The notes beneath the pieces are model-generated. The model saw nothing but the letters and a program-made list of their open reading frames with translations, was not told the DNA's origin and did not search any database. A program made the translations under genes and the position numbers. Shown one piece after another: positions 10,741-22,090 of a stretch of 36,073 nt of DNA. Source of the stretch: Schoenoplectus triqueter (taxonomy: Eukaryota > Streptophyta > Magnoliopsida > Poales > Cyperaceae); the NCBI GenBank assembly GCA_964058805.1, contig CAXKVV010000326.1, forward strand, positions 1-36,073, read 5' to 3'. Numbering within the stretch: the first letter of the stretch is position 1; every line of letters begins with the position of its first letter.

Positions 10741-11404
10741 GATTTTTATCCAAAAAAAACACTTTTTAATTAACATTTTGTCCAGCAAAACCAAAAGTCC
10801 TGCACAATTGTAACAATGAAGAACTTATAAATTAGTAAAAAATAATATTATTTTCAATTAATTTTCTACTTAACTCGGATGGGTCTTAATATATATTTAA
10901 AATTGTGTAGATGAGACTCTATCATTATCTCAACAACAAAAAAATTATACTGAAACATTATTTTTGTAGATAATTCTATAGAACAAAACCTTCCTATCTT
11001 TCCCTAAAAAAAATCCTATCTAACTTCAAACTTAGCGCTTTGAAGTACTGAGTAAAACTCAAAATCTGTCTTTTTTTTATTTACAAGATATTCTTTGCAC
11101 GCAAGTATTGTATTTGTCGTCGCTGATACTAAGAAAATTTGAACAAAAGTAAATAATTCTATATTAAGAGGATTGAGTTTCTAAGTTTTTTAAAAATGTC
11201 ATATCATCATTTTTCTCCATCACTTTTCTCCATTTTACTTAAATCTTTTCACTTTTTTTGAATTTAAGAGTTATATAAAATAGTTTCTCTCTCATCATTT
11301 AAAATAATGTGTATAATATACTTAAAGTGATATTTAAATATATTATATGATCCAATTTTTTTATATGACCCTTTATAGATTATTATGTGTTTAGTTATAT
11401 TATT

Positions 11405-11437
<33 letters not shown>

Positions 11438-12390
11438 TAATATTTAAAAATATTATGTCTAAATTTTCTTCAATGTAAATTTTATTAAATATATTTAATT
11501 TTATATTGTCAACTATTTATTTGAGCACTATATCGTCGGGTGAAGCCTGAATTACAACTATATTAGAAACAATTTTAGCTAGTCTGTCGAGACAACAACG
11601 AGAGTCGAGAGTAAAGCACTACTTGTGTTTATCTTCCAAATTAAGTCCTAGATCTTGAGTTTACTATTTGACGTTCATATTATAAATTATAATCCTTCCT
11701 GGTTGTTATGCATGTATATTATTATTATTATATTATTATTATCATTATTAATATTATTATTATTATCCTCATCATCGTTGTTGTTACTACTATTATTATT
11801 ATTAATGATGGTGTTTTTTTACCTTATTATCATCATGATCATCGTCATTTTAATGCTTCATTTTATTTGCAATGTCAATTATTTCGATTTTTACATTTGC
11901 ATGCTCATAATTTGCTTCGCATTCCAACATAAAGCGTCAAGACAGAATGATAGATTGATCTTTTAAAATAGTTTTAACACTAAATAACATTATTATACCA
12001 TATCATTCGTCCAATTACTACATTTTGCTTCACCATGCTACCAAGTGTCAATACTTTAGAATTGCACTTAGCAACAAAAAGCCGAACCGGATTGAAAGTT
12101 GAGGGGCCGGACACTAAAAATTTTAATTTATATCACTAAAAACACAAAAAATTAGTATTATTCTACTGACATCAGTGAGATTGAAGAGTTTGTATTCTCT
12201 AATAGTTATATCTGTAAAGTGATTGTTCAAAATTATATCTGTAAAGTGATTTGGATCGCACATAAAACAGTCATAATGATGTTCATTAGATTTACCATTT
12301 ACGAATCGTGCAGCCTGAAAAATTAATTACTTTACACGTAAAATAATAGAGATGATGCAAATTCAAAATTAAAGGAGCCAGGCCCCACCT
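10741..12390. other. AT-rich intergenic with TTA/ATT microsatellites
   Basis: Trinucleotide runs occur at about 11411-11436 and 11715-11805. The latter gives long poly-Ile/Leu frames that are composition artefacts. A 19-bp direct repeat (TTATATCTGTAAAGTGATT) occurs twice near 12204 and 12232. No gene is seen. Confidence 0.6.
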
Positions 12391-12398
12391 CCAAATTG

Positions 12399-12590
12399 GG
12401 GCAAACAGTCTCTGCGGATATTTTATGTGCGGAGATCACTGCAGGGAAATCACAACGGTTGTGGGGAAGTCTAAACATGAATTTTGATGCACGGAGCTGT
12501 TTATTACTGTTAAATCATAACCGTTGATAAATAATCGGACCGCTCAAATCAAACGGAGCTTTTTTCAGCTCCGCAGGTGATATGGTTCCC
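12399..12590. mobile_element. Small MITE with 8-bp target duplication
   Basis: A 192-bp element begins GGGCAAACAGTCTCTGCGGA and, read inward from the right, GGGAACCATATCACCTGCGGA less its last base. It lies between perfect copies of CCAAATTG (12391-12398 and 12591-12598). Internal short inversions include GGAGCTTTTTTCAGCTCC near 12554. It has no coding capacity; an 8-bp duplication fits a hAT-type origin. Confidence 0.8.
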
Positions 12591-13076
12591 CCAAATTGTG
12601 TTCCAACTTAGCAATGTGACTTCACTCCTTATTCATACTTTTGATTTTTTTTTTCCCATTACTCCTCAGCTGGAGTAGAATATTTATTCATATTTTTCAC
12701 TAATCTAGCTCCCACGAACATCTATAATGCAAACGATCCAAAATGTGTATCCCATGCGTTCCCATTTGTTACCACCATCATATATTCTGACTTGGCATCT
12801 GTCATGGATCCATTAACTGTCCAATAAAATTGAATTGTCAGGGCTCCAAACATATCAAAGCCCAACATCTCAAGGATTAATTATTGTTATTATTAATGGC
12901 ACGTTATAACTGAATTAGCAGCCAATAGATTAATTCATAGGTTTGTAGAAAATTCAACGCGTTAATAGATACCAAAAATGGAAACGGGACTAGAAGAAAA
13001 GAAAAATAAAAAGAATTAAGAAATTAAACAATATCTACGACTTGACAATCCGGACTGTTTTTTTGACAGTCGAACC

Positions 13077-13083
13077 ATATAAA
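13077..13083 (+). promoter_or_regulatory. Candidate TATA box of the PP2C gene
   Basis: CATATAAAGGG lies upstream of a pyrimidine-rich stretch and the first leader exon. No better TATA motif is seen nearby. Confidence 0.5.
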
Positions 13084-13109
13084 GGGCTAAATGCGAATAA
13101 TTAATTAAC

Positions 13110-14152
13110 TAATTAATTAATAATTAAGAAATTTCCCACTATTTTTTAACTACCTCTCCTTCCGACCTATTTCGCTAAGCTTCGTCTCACTGTAAATTTC
13201 CCAATCTGTCCCTTCCGATCTGCACTTTGTGGTTGCTTCAAAAAGAAATTTGCTCAAATCTCCAATCCAGCGAAGCTACTGCACTGCTCTGCTGCGCTCA
13301 CGTTTGCTTCGATCGAATCCTCATCTTATTTCCAGATCAGATCCGAAAAGTGTGCTACTCGGTTGCTTCGTTGAATTCCTACTGAAAAGGTTAGCCTTTT
13401 GCTTCCTTATTTTGTAGTTATTTCTCTTCTATGTGGCGTGCCGAAGTAGAGAAAGGTCAGATTCTGGAGGAAACTATCTTTTCAGTTCTCTCTCCACAAG
13501 TCATAAGCCAATTGGGTTTGATCCTTCATTATTTGTTCCCTTTAGTTTATTTCCAGGAGATGGGTCTTTGACTGGAGAATTAAAGGTGAATTTCAAATAT
13601 TTCTTGTTTCTTCTTTTCCTTGTCAAATCCGTTTAATTGGCTGCTGGGATCGTGTATTTCTGTTACGATTTCTGATTTTCATTTCAAGCTATCTTTGCGT
13701 TTGTAAGAGCATGAACTGACACTTTGATGACCTTTTTTTTCCTTGATGAAGGTATTTAATTTAATTCGCTCAGAGAATTTGAAATGGCACCTACTTGATG
13801 TCTACAGCTGCTTACTTCCTTACTATTTGATTGCTACTTTTTGTTTCTACCTTCTTTTACTGTTCAAATATGGTAACTGTAGTTACTGAAAAGTATGGAT
13901 CCATGAGTCATTACAACCAGAAATTTAACAGTTGGCTTAGTAAGTTTTCTCTATTATCTACACCTTTTTCCAGGATACAGCTACTTTTCCTGCATTTTTA
14001 GTTGAATTTTCCAACATCCTATTAATCTATTATATTGCTGTGCTTGAAGGGCAAGGATATCTTGACTGCGTTCATCTCAAATTTAACTTTCAGACTCTCA
14101 GAGTAGATGTGCTTAAATTAGTAGCAGGCTTCTTGCCTAGATGAGATGAGGG
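13110..14152 (+). other. Spliced 5' leader region of the PP2C gene
   Basis: A non-coding first exon probably ends at 13389 (CTGAAAAG/GTTAGC). A small middle exon is possible at 13557-13588 (TTTATTTCCAG/GAGATGGG ... TTAAAG/GTGAAT). The last acceptor before the start codon is near 14095 (AACTTTCAG/ACTCTC). The last leader segment holds three short upstream AUGs: 14106 (MCLN, stop), 14141 (MR, stop) and 14146, which overlaps the main start. Intron positions are inferred from splice signals only. Confidence 0.55.
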
Positions 14153-16553
14153 ATGCTAGAGGCATTCATGAGCATCTTCAAGTCGTGCTTTGGAGTGGCT
14201 GCTGACACAGATCTTGATGCAAACGGAGGTCGGCGGGACGGGCTCTTGTGGTACAAGGACAGTGGTGCTCATGTCAGCGGCGAGTTCTCTATGGCAGTTG
14301 TGCAAGCCAATAATTTGTTAGAGGATCAGAGCCAGGTTGAATCAGGACCGTTAAGCTTTTCTGATTCAGGCCCTGTTGGTACCTTTGTCGGGGTCTATGA
14401 TGGGCATGGCGGGCCTGAGACGGCCCGGTATGTCAATGACCATCTATTCTCCCATCTGAAAAGTACGTTTGGCTGATATGTATATGGTTTATTTCCAACA
14501 TCTTAATGTTGTTTTGCAATTAATAAAATTATCCTGTCTACTTCTATTTTTGTCTGTTCACACGAGCACCTAATTACAATATGGTATTTTTTTTTGGTGT
14601 TACAAATTACAAGGGAACTTTTCCTAATTTTGCAATGTGTCTACTTATGCTGAATTGATTCTCATTTTTGCTGCAAATCTTGAGTAACTCAACTTCATCT
14701 TAATCAACTTTCAGTTCTTAGAATTTGACCTCATTTTAGCATAAATTAATGTAGTTAGTGTTCACTTTAATACAAATGATGGCTATAAACCATCAAGATT
14801 GCAAATATTCCTTTGTTTAGCCTCAAAACTGTCTAATTTTGCTCAGTTATGAAATTATACCAATGGCAGTTATTGGAAGAAGAAAAATAGCATCCCTTGC
14901 ATTCAACGGGCCACTACAACTATTCAATGGCACATCCTTGTTTTCTATAGAATTGCATCAATTTTCACATCGCTTCTAATATTGCAGGGTTCGTGACAGA
15001 GCATAATGCAGTTTCAGCTGAGACAATACGGAGGGCCTTTCATTCCACCGAGGAAGGTTTCCTTTCCCATGTGTCCAGCCAATGGCCCAGAAATCCCCAA
15101 CTGGCAGCTGTTGGATCCTGCTGCCTATGTGGTGTAGTTTGCAATGGAGTTGTCTGCGTGGCCAATGCAGGTGATTCACGTGTGGTGCTCGGGCGCCTTG
15201 TCAAGGCCACTGGTGATGCAGTTGCCGTGCAGCTCTCAGCAGAGCATAATGCTTCCATTGAGTCAGTCAGGAAGGAGCTTCATGCAATGCATCCTGATGA
15301 CCCCAGTATAGTAGTTTTAAAACATAATGTTTGGCGTGTCAAGGGCTTGATTCAGGTACTTGAAGGTGCTGGTATCAGACTGTTTGCTATAAGTTATACA
15401 AGGAAATTATCATGTTTCGAGTATATGACTCAGAAAACCATAAAATAAATTAAAAGAAAAAAAAAGGAAAGGCTGCCAGATTGACTGGTTTATGAGCTGC
15501 TATTTTTTTCCCATTTTGGCATATTATGTTTGAGTTGAGACTTTAGCCTATTCCATTCAGTAATGAACCATGCTGACACGGGAGTATTCCAGTACCAACA
15601 CGATGCTCGTACCTCAAAACTAATGCAAGTCATATAATTGCTGTTGTCAATGATTACATAGGTATCAAGGTCAATTGGTGATGCTTACCTAAAAAGGCCA
15701 GAGTTTAACCGTGAGCCCCTATTTTCTAAATTTCGGCTCAGTGAACCATTCAAGAAATCTATACTCAGTGCCGAGCCATCAATTTCTTTTCAACCTCTTC
15801 AGCCGCAAGATCTGTTTCTGATATTTGCATCAGATGGCCTCTGGGAGCACCTCAGCAATCAGGAGGCTGTTGATATTGTTCACAGAAACCCCCGCAATGT
15901 AAGGTTTCTGTAATGGCTTACCGTTGCCAAATTCTTTTACTAAATAAAAATGATAATGATTACTGGAGGCTGTTAAGTTAATAAAATTAACAATTAATCT
16001 GAGAACCAAATAAATTCTATGTCCATGCAAAATGTCTTTAATTTATAATAATTGTTGTACTTGCCATGAGAAAGCTGACAAAGAGTGCTCTGATATGTCA
16101 ATGCCTGTCTAAAGCATTACAGTAATCATCTTTCACAAGAATTTACAAAGAAATGACAATAAAAGATACATGTAGCTTTCTTAATAGCAATTGGCATGTT
16201 TGGGAAAAATATCATGAAGTTTCTCATCCAGCCTCTAAATCTTAGTAGTAGATGATTTGCTATCCTACGAGGCAATTAGTGAAAACAAAGTCAATGAATT
16301 ACAATTGCAGGGAAGCGCAAAGAGGTTGGTAAAGGCTGCATTGCATGAGGCAGCTAAGAAAAGGGAAATGAGATACTCTGACCTGAAGAAAATTGATCGT
16401 GGGGTCCGCCGGCATTTTCATGATGACATCACAGTTGTTGTGGTTTTTCTGGACTCAAATCTTGTGAGTAGGTCAACAAGCTCCTTTAGGGTTTCTCCGG
16501 TCTCAGTTCGAGGTGGCGGAGCCATGTCTGGCAGCAGGGTACCAAGTATTTGA
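14153..16553 (+). CDS. Clade-D protein phosphatase 2C (PP2C.D/APD type)
   Basis: Four coding exons, 14153-14462, 14988-15355, 15662-15898 and 16311-16553, join in frame with GT-AG introns to give 385 residues ending GSRVPSI. The product is a Mg/Mn-dependent Ser/Thr phosphatase. The metal-binding motifs are present: ED at 57-58, VYDGHGG at 81-87, FASDGLWE at 281-288 and HFHDD at 340-344. The VGSCC and NAGDSR core is in exon 2, and [10 protein letters not shown] opens exon 3. The clade-D hallmarks [20 protein letters not shown] and [12 protein letters not shown] are clear. In Arabidopsis this clade removes the activating phosphate from plasma-membrane H+-ATPases and is inhibited by SAUR proteins; that role is inferred here. 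The first Met is chosen because it matches family N-termini; Met6 is an alternative. No domain is missing, so it looks functional. It most resembles the PP2C42-like branch. Confidence 0.95.
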
Positions 16554-17688
16554 TGCGGCGCAACTAGTTTAGCCTGACTTAAAGGCTCCCTTTTTTTTGT
16601 TACTGTACCAGATTTGTAATCATAAGAAATTTCAGTGGTTCATATCCTCTACAATTATGCGTAATAACACCTCATTGCAAAACCATATGCTTGAATCCAA
16701 AAGTATTGTGGTGAATCTATGCGATAATTGGATGGGATGTGGACCAGGGAACTAAAATCTTAATTTTAATTTGATGATGTACAAAAACTAAGAAAAAAAT
16801 TGTTGAGATAGAGCTCTCGGAGCTTGAATATTTGCTCCTTTTTACCTACTTATTTTGTTTATTATTTTGAAACCCCAATTTTTCCAAATGTCGACATCTG
16901 CTTTAACTGTCGTCCAATGTGATTTCTCTGATGTGTGGATAAATTATAGGCGAGCGCTAAGTCTTCTGATCATTTATTTGCGCTTTTGACTAATCATGGG
17001 TTGACTTTGGAATGAAAACGAATGGAGAAAATGACAGAGATGGACTGGTACAAAGGTTCGACAACGACAGAGCTTTTCTTTGTTTATCTCAGGTTTGAAA
17101 TAAAATAGACGATTGGTTCTGCTCGGGGAAAAATCGTGAAGCCGTGCCCCACTTGTAAAAGAAGCTTACTATTTTTTTAATGCAATTATTAATTTAGGAT
17201 GCTTATTAAATTAACAAGTTTGTCTCAAATGACACATCATACTAAGCAAAATTCATGAACTTCTGTCATATTTAAAACTCTATATTCTTATGTTAGTTGG
17301 CTCTTTAAACGTGCGAATAATTAATTACAATTAATGAAGGATGTTTTGTTAATAATGGTGATTGTGATATTAACCAACTATGACCGGCTGCCAAATATTA
17401 TTTTCCGTTTGCTGCAAAAGGTTAATGAGAAAATATGGCAAGTTATTGCATTTTTCTAGGAGAGACATATCTTGGACCTTATTGGAGAATTGGGGAAAAA
17501 TAAGGTGGAGATAATTTAAAAGGGCGGAATTCCATTGACCGCCGCTGCTTATGACAATCAATTTTATATAAATTCATGAAAAATCTTTAAAACAAATAAA
17601 AAATTATAAACATGTTAAACTTATGAATTGATTGTGTTTTAAAGTTTAATTGATTTTTTATTTGGTATTTTATTCAATTTGCTCGTAG
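16554..17688. other. PP2C 3' UTR then intergenic
   Basis: The first ~150 bp after the stop are probably 3' UTR (ends near 16620-16710; no unambiguous AATAAA). The rest is non-coding with no recognised feature. Confidence 0.5.
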
Positions 17689-17797
17689 GATGGTTAATTT
17701 CGAAATTCTTGTTAATCTTACTGCTTATAGGTTTTGATGGTCTAAGTTCTATAAGCAGTAAGATTAACAAATAACAAGTAATTGGAAATTAACCATC
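17689..17797. repeat. Short hairpin with a perfect 22-bp stem
   Basis: Bases 17709-17730 (TTGTTAATCTTACTGCTTAT plus AG) pair perfectly with 17749-17770 around an 18-nt loop. The stem extends outward with an asymmetric bulge to GATGGTTAATTTC and its inverse GGAAATTAACCATC. It could be a tiny MITE or a hairpin RNA precursor; there is no transcription signal to decide. Confidence 0.8.
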
Positions 17798-18035
17798 AAG
17801 GTCTCATTGCCATGTGCAATATGTAGCCTAGTCATAGTTCTATTGATTTCTTTGAAGCCTTGCATATGTTGGTACTGCCTGAAACGAAATCGGAGATAGA
17901 ATTGGAGAAATAAACAACGACTTATCTGAAATCAGGCCCAATATAAGTTTGGAACCCAAATACATGGTTACATGTGTTTACATGTACCTGACTGACAGAC
18001 TCAAGGGTCAAGGCCCAGGGGATGTGAATTCCTGA

Positions 18036-18201
18036 AACCAGATCTGCTGTCGCGCGGCAACGTACGACGAAGCACGTGGTCCGTTCGATCACTTCGAGAT
18101 TCGTGCTAACTCGAATCTTAAAGTATTAATTCGAATCTCGAAGTGATCGAACGGACCATGTGCTGCGCTGCACCGTATCGCGCGACAGTGGATCCGGGTC
18201 C
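18036..18201. mobile_element. MITE with GC-rich arms and 12-bp flanking direct repeat
   Basis: The arms share CTGTCGCGCG and GTCCGTTCGATCACTTCGAG in inverse orientation around a short centre near 18118. The element is flanked by GTGAATTCCTGA at 18024-18035 and 18202-18213, identical over 12 bp. The longer-than-usual duplication may be 9-11 bp plus chance identity. There is no coding capacity. Confidence 0.85.
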
Positions 18202-18213
18202 GTGAATTCCTGA

Positions 18214-20020
18214 TAAAAGCATAGTGGTAAACGGAGAAAAAGATGCTGACAGTGTGAAATGAACAAAAAAGACGGAGATGATTCCATTTCCAGGCCAGAT
18301 AACGGTGGCATGTAGGCGACAGGGAAGCAAATTACAGAGCCATTAAAGCACTGGTGTCTGCTGCGCTTTCATTATTCACTGTTTTCATAGCTGAAACTTC
18401 ACCTGACCTAGTTTTTACTCCTGTCAAATCAATCTCCCTTGACTCCTCACTGTGTACCTTTAGCCTTTTGCAATAACTTGCTATTGGCTATTGCAAGTAA
18501 CTTAGGTCCTTAGCCTAACATCTCCGCTCGGAAAGAAAACGCGGCACAGTGTACGCTTCCGTTTGTTCCCTGTTTTAGATTCTGTAATTCATTCCCAATT
18601 GCTTCTTTTTAAAAGGAAAAAAAATTGTAGAAGATAGACAGTTGCCACTGACGAGAACACAGCAGCTACTGCTGTGTGAGATGCTCGTCTAGAACAACGA
18701 AAAAAAACTGTGGTCGCTTTTCAGATATAACCCCTTCAGAATTGGAAATGCAGAAGAGTATTTCGTCACAAACTCCCCTCGACAGCTAACTAGTTATATT
18801 ATACTTCACTATGAAATCATAAATGATCATACTACCTTATATATCTATAACATAATAATTAAATATTTATGTGAACTTTTAATTTACAAAAAAATTATTT
18901 AGAAAATTTTAAGAAGATAATTAATTATTAACAATACATAATATTTTTAATAATATATTTATTTTATTTTCATTTTTTATGCTTTAGTTTATCGCTATAA
19001 GAAATATATAGTTTAACAAATAATAAAAATTGATAACAAAATTTAATTTTTTATAGTACCTTTAAATTTTCAAAAATTAATTTATAATTAACAAATTATG
19101 TTTTAACCCATGATATTGTGCATTTTTCATATATACATAAAACAAAATATTAATAATTTCAAATTTTACATAACAATTTTTATGATAATGATAAAAATAA
19201 GATATATAATACTTACCAAAATTGACCTAATAAATATATTTTATATTGTGAATGTGTTTAGTTAGCTCTTTGCATTTCTTTTGCAAATAGTTGATTTTTT
19301 TTGTAAACAAGTTTATAAAACAAAAGCATTTTAGTTATTATGTTATAAATATTTAAGGATAATTTTGTTATTTCTCATTTTTAAAGTAAAGTACTATATA
19401 ACCAATTAGTTGTTGGGGTTGTTTTGTCACAAATTGGATAGCTCTAGGTGTTGTTTTCACAATTTACGAGTTTGGGGGCAACTTAACAGAAGATTCATCG
19501 GTTATGAAATTATTAATATTAACTCGTGCAGAGTTCACACTCGATGTCATCTGCATTTTCAGAATTTATAAAAAAAAACTGACTTTGAAAATATTAACTC
19601 GTGCAGAATTTATATGTTGGTTATGATTGTAACTTTGAAAATAAAGAATTCTATCTTGATAACATCGACATTTTCAAAATAATATTTTTTTCTTAAATTT
19701 CTGAAAAAAAAAAAGATATCACAAGTACACCACCAGCTTTGAAAAAATAATTATTCTTTAGAAATATTCGGTCCGGTGGAGTACGAAAATCCTAAGAGGG
19801 GTTATCTGAATTATACCTCTGTTTGTTCAATTCGTTGTTTATTCCGATATGAGTTAATTAAGCAGTAGTGATTGGTTGATTACAGTTTTCTAGAAAACAT
19901 TTACCCCCATTTTAATTTAGGAAGGGAAGGGATAACTTGACAATGTTGACAATTTTAACAATGAATTTTCGAATAAATATGAAAATAATATTAAAATAGA
20001 AAAAAAAACTTTATAGATAT
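18214..20020. other. Intergenic, no gene; strongly AT-rich after 18790
   Basis: 18340-18720 has more balanced composition but no exon or ORF that can be defended. 18790-19780 is very AT-rich. The phrase TATTAACTCGTGCAGA occurs twice, near 19515 and 19591. Confidence 0.6.
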
Positions 20021-20024
20021 ATTT

Positions 20025-20205
20025 TTCTACTTATAGATTGATGGTGATTCAAATTTCATATAATATCATTATCGTTTGATAGTTCATCAATGATCGTTAT
20101 ATTAAAACCGTTATAAAATACATAACATTTTGATAGTCTTTAATGGACTAACAAATAATAATAAAATTATATAAAATTTTAATCACCATCAATCTATAAG
20201 TAGAA
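20025..20205. mobile_element. Inverted-repeat MITE with perfect 25-bp arms
   Basis: TTCTACTTATAGATTGATGG plus GTGATT (20025-20049) recurs exactly inverted at 20181-20205. The similarity extends some bases outward in AT-rich sequence. The centre shows further weak pairing. No ORF. Confidence 0.8.
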
Positions 20206-20298
20206 TAATATATTATACAATTTTATTTTTTAAATTTGTTCATATATATTTAAAAAACTATTATCAAAATTATCAATATAAGCCATTCTCAATAGATT

Positions 20299-20769
20299 CA
20301 GATTTTAGTAATAATATGATTTATTAAATTAACATTATTAAAAATAAGAGTGAGAAACGTAAAATTTCAAATATACGAATGGCAGCGCGCCACTGGCAGT
20401 GGCGCGCTGTTTGAATTTACGAAACGCACTACTGTCAGTGGCGCGTTTCATTTTTTATATTTTTTTTACGAAACGCGCCACTGCCAGTGGCGCGTTTCCG
20501 GTTTTTTTTTTTACGAAACGCGCCACTGCCAGTGGCTCGTTTCGTTTTTTTTTTACGAAACACGTCACTGGCAGTGGCGCGTTTCCTTCTTATATATACA
20601 AAACGCACGCAGGCACAAGTGAGATGGAGGCGCTGCGCGGCGTTTCATTATTTTTTTGAAACGCGTCACTGTCAGTGGCGCGCTGCCATTCATATATTTG
20701 AAATTTTACGGTTTTCAGTCTTATTTTTAACAATATTAATTTAATAATACTTATTAATAATAAAAACTG
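20299..20769. mobile_element. Palindrome-array element, copy 1 (471 bp)
   Basis: The ends CAGATTTTAGTAATAAT and, inverted from the right, CAGTTTTTATTATTAATAAG start ~100-bp AT-rich terminal inverted repeats that continue through TTAAAAATAAG, GTAAAATTTCAAATATA and GAATGGCAGCGCGCCACTG. Flanking 9-mers are CAATAGATT (20290-20298) and CAATAGATC (20770-20778), 8/9 identical. The interior is an array of 29-nt palindromes of the type GAAACGCGCCACTGC...GGCGCGTTTC, separated by T-rich spacers. Open frames over the array (FFFTKRATASGAF repeats) are by-products of the repeat. The long inverted repeats and 9-bp duplication fit a MULE-type MITE. Confidence 0.9.
20384..20684. repeat. Array of GC-rich palindromes
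   Basis: Palindromes at 20384-20408, 20421-20449, 20470-20498, 20515-20543, 20557-20585 and about 20658-20684 share the centre CACTG[GCT]CAGTG inside GCGC arms. The middle four are 29 nt and start 42-49 bp apart. Arm substitutions sometimes break pairing (CGCACTACTG, GGCTCG), so the units differ and are decaying. Confidence 0.92.
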
Positions 20770-20778
20770 CAATAGATC

Positions 20779-21500
20779 CCTTCTTTTAATTTCTCTTCCA
20801 AGTTCCAACTGTTTCCCTCTTCTACATTCTAAGCAAGTTTCAAGGACATTAAACAATTTATTGGAACAACTGTAGTTTCCGTACGAGAATGTTATAATTA
20901 AGCTACCGATAGCGCCGAGTACACCGTACGAGTAGGTATCTACAGGGTGTATTGGTGCATTTATTACATTACATGCTTCACGAAAATATATTCCGTCATT
21001 TTCAACAAAATAAAAACATAATAACATGGTCTCTGTTACTAATTAATTGCTCATATTCATTTCTCATGTTGTACGATTTGACTTTCATTAAACCTAGAAC
21101 AACAGTCTCATCATCTCCGTTCCTTTTCCATCAGACGGTCCCTCGCAATCCATGCACGGTGTGATAGTTTGATACTGACAGCAAATATAAAACCAGTCAC
21201 TTATCAGCCAGTCAATAAAAGATATATCTTTTCCCAGCAGAATGACATGCTTATCTTTTCCGCTATATTTGTATTTGCATTTTACAACGGAAAAATTATT
21301 GATCAATGTGTTTTCTTTTTGAAAGAATTGATTGAAGTGTTCGGACTGTTTAAAACGAGATATTTTTAATTGAATTTAAAATTTAGGGTTTATCTGCTAA
21401 TGTTATGGCTAATAATTGGTTGGAGAATAAAGTTAAGAAGACATAACTATTTATGTAAAATTATGATGTTATAAGTTATTTTTATTTGGTTGAGCAAATG
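20779..21500. other. Intergenic, no recognised gene
   Basis: A minus-strand frame runs from 21027 to 20590 into the palindrome element; its first ~80 residues have varied composition but no family motif and no gene structure around them. Not accepted as a gene. Confidence 0.5.
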
Positions 21501-21519
21501 AAAGAATAAGAATCTCTGT

Positions 21520-22090
21520 CCTGCATTAAATAAAATATAATATATTATCAATAATTCAATAAAAATAAATATTATGATGAGAATGATGATGTCACAATAT
21601 ATTATAATATTAATACTAATTATTTAATAATATTATTATTATTATAACTATTATTATTTTTTGTTGTGCTGCTTTTAATAACATTTTTATTATTACAACT
21701 ATGATGTTCATCAAATTATATTATTATTGTTGATGTTAAGAAATTTATTGTAATAATAATAATGAAATAATAATTAATTGATAATAATAATAAATATATA
21801 ATTATATAAAATATAATAAAATTAAATTAATAATCATAATTATATTATATCAATATTTATAATTAAATAATTATATAAAAAATAATAATATATGATAGTA
21901 TCATTGTATAACAATGATATATAATTAAAAAAACTAAAATTAATAATGATAATTTATTAATAATAATGTTAGTAAAATTATAATATTAATAATTATTATA
22001 ATAAATAGGACTATCATAATAGAATATTATTATAATTATTATTATAATATTAAAAATAATATTATAATAATAATAATAATCAACAACATC
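21520..22090. repeat. Low-complexity TAA/ATT-rich tract
   Basis: Nearly pure A+T with interrupted AAT, TAT and ATT runs. No coding content. Confidence 0.85.

Noticed and set aside
11655..11966. ORFs rich in Ile, Leu and Ser
   Set aside because: They are translations of ATT/TTA microsatellite runs.
13229..13636. Two plus-strand ORFs upstream of the PP2C start
   Set aside because: They lie across leader exon and intron sequence and show no family features.
14976..15258. Minus-strand ORFs opposite PP2C exon 2
   Set aside because: They are opposite-strand shadows of the conserved phosphatase sequence.
20384..20684. Regularly spaced palindromes resembling a CRISPR array
   Set aside because: The spacers are T-runs, not unique sequence, spacing varies, and the array lies inside a transposon in a plant genome.
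20350..20744. Three overlapping 85-90-residue ORFs with KRATASGAF repeats
   Set aside because: They translate the palindrome array of the mobile element in all three frames; the repeat explains them fully.
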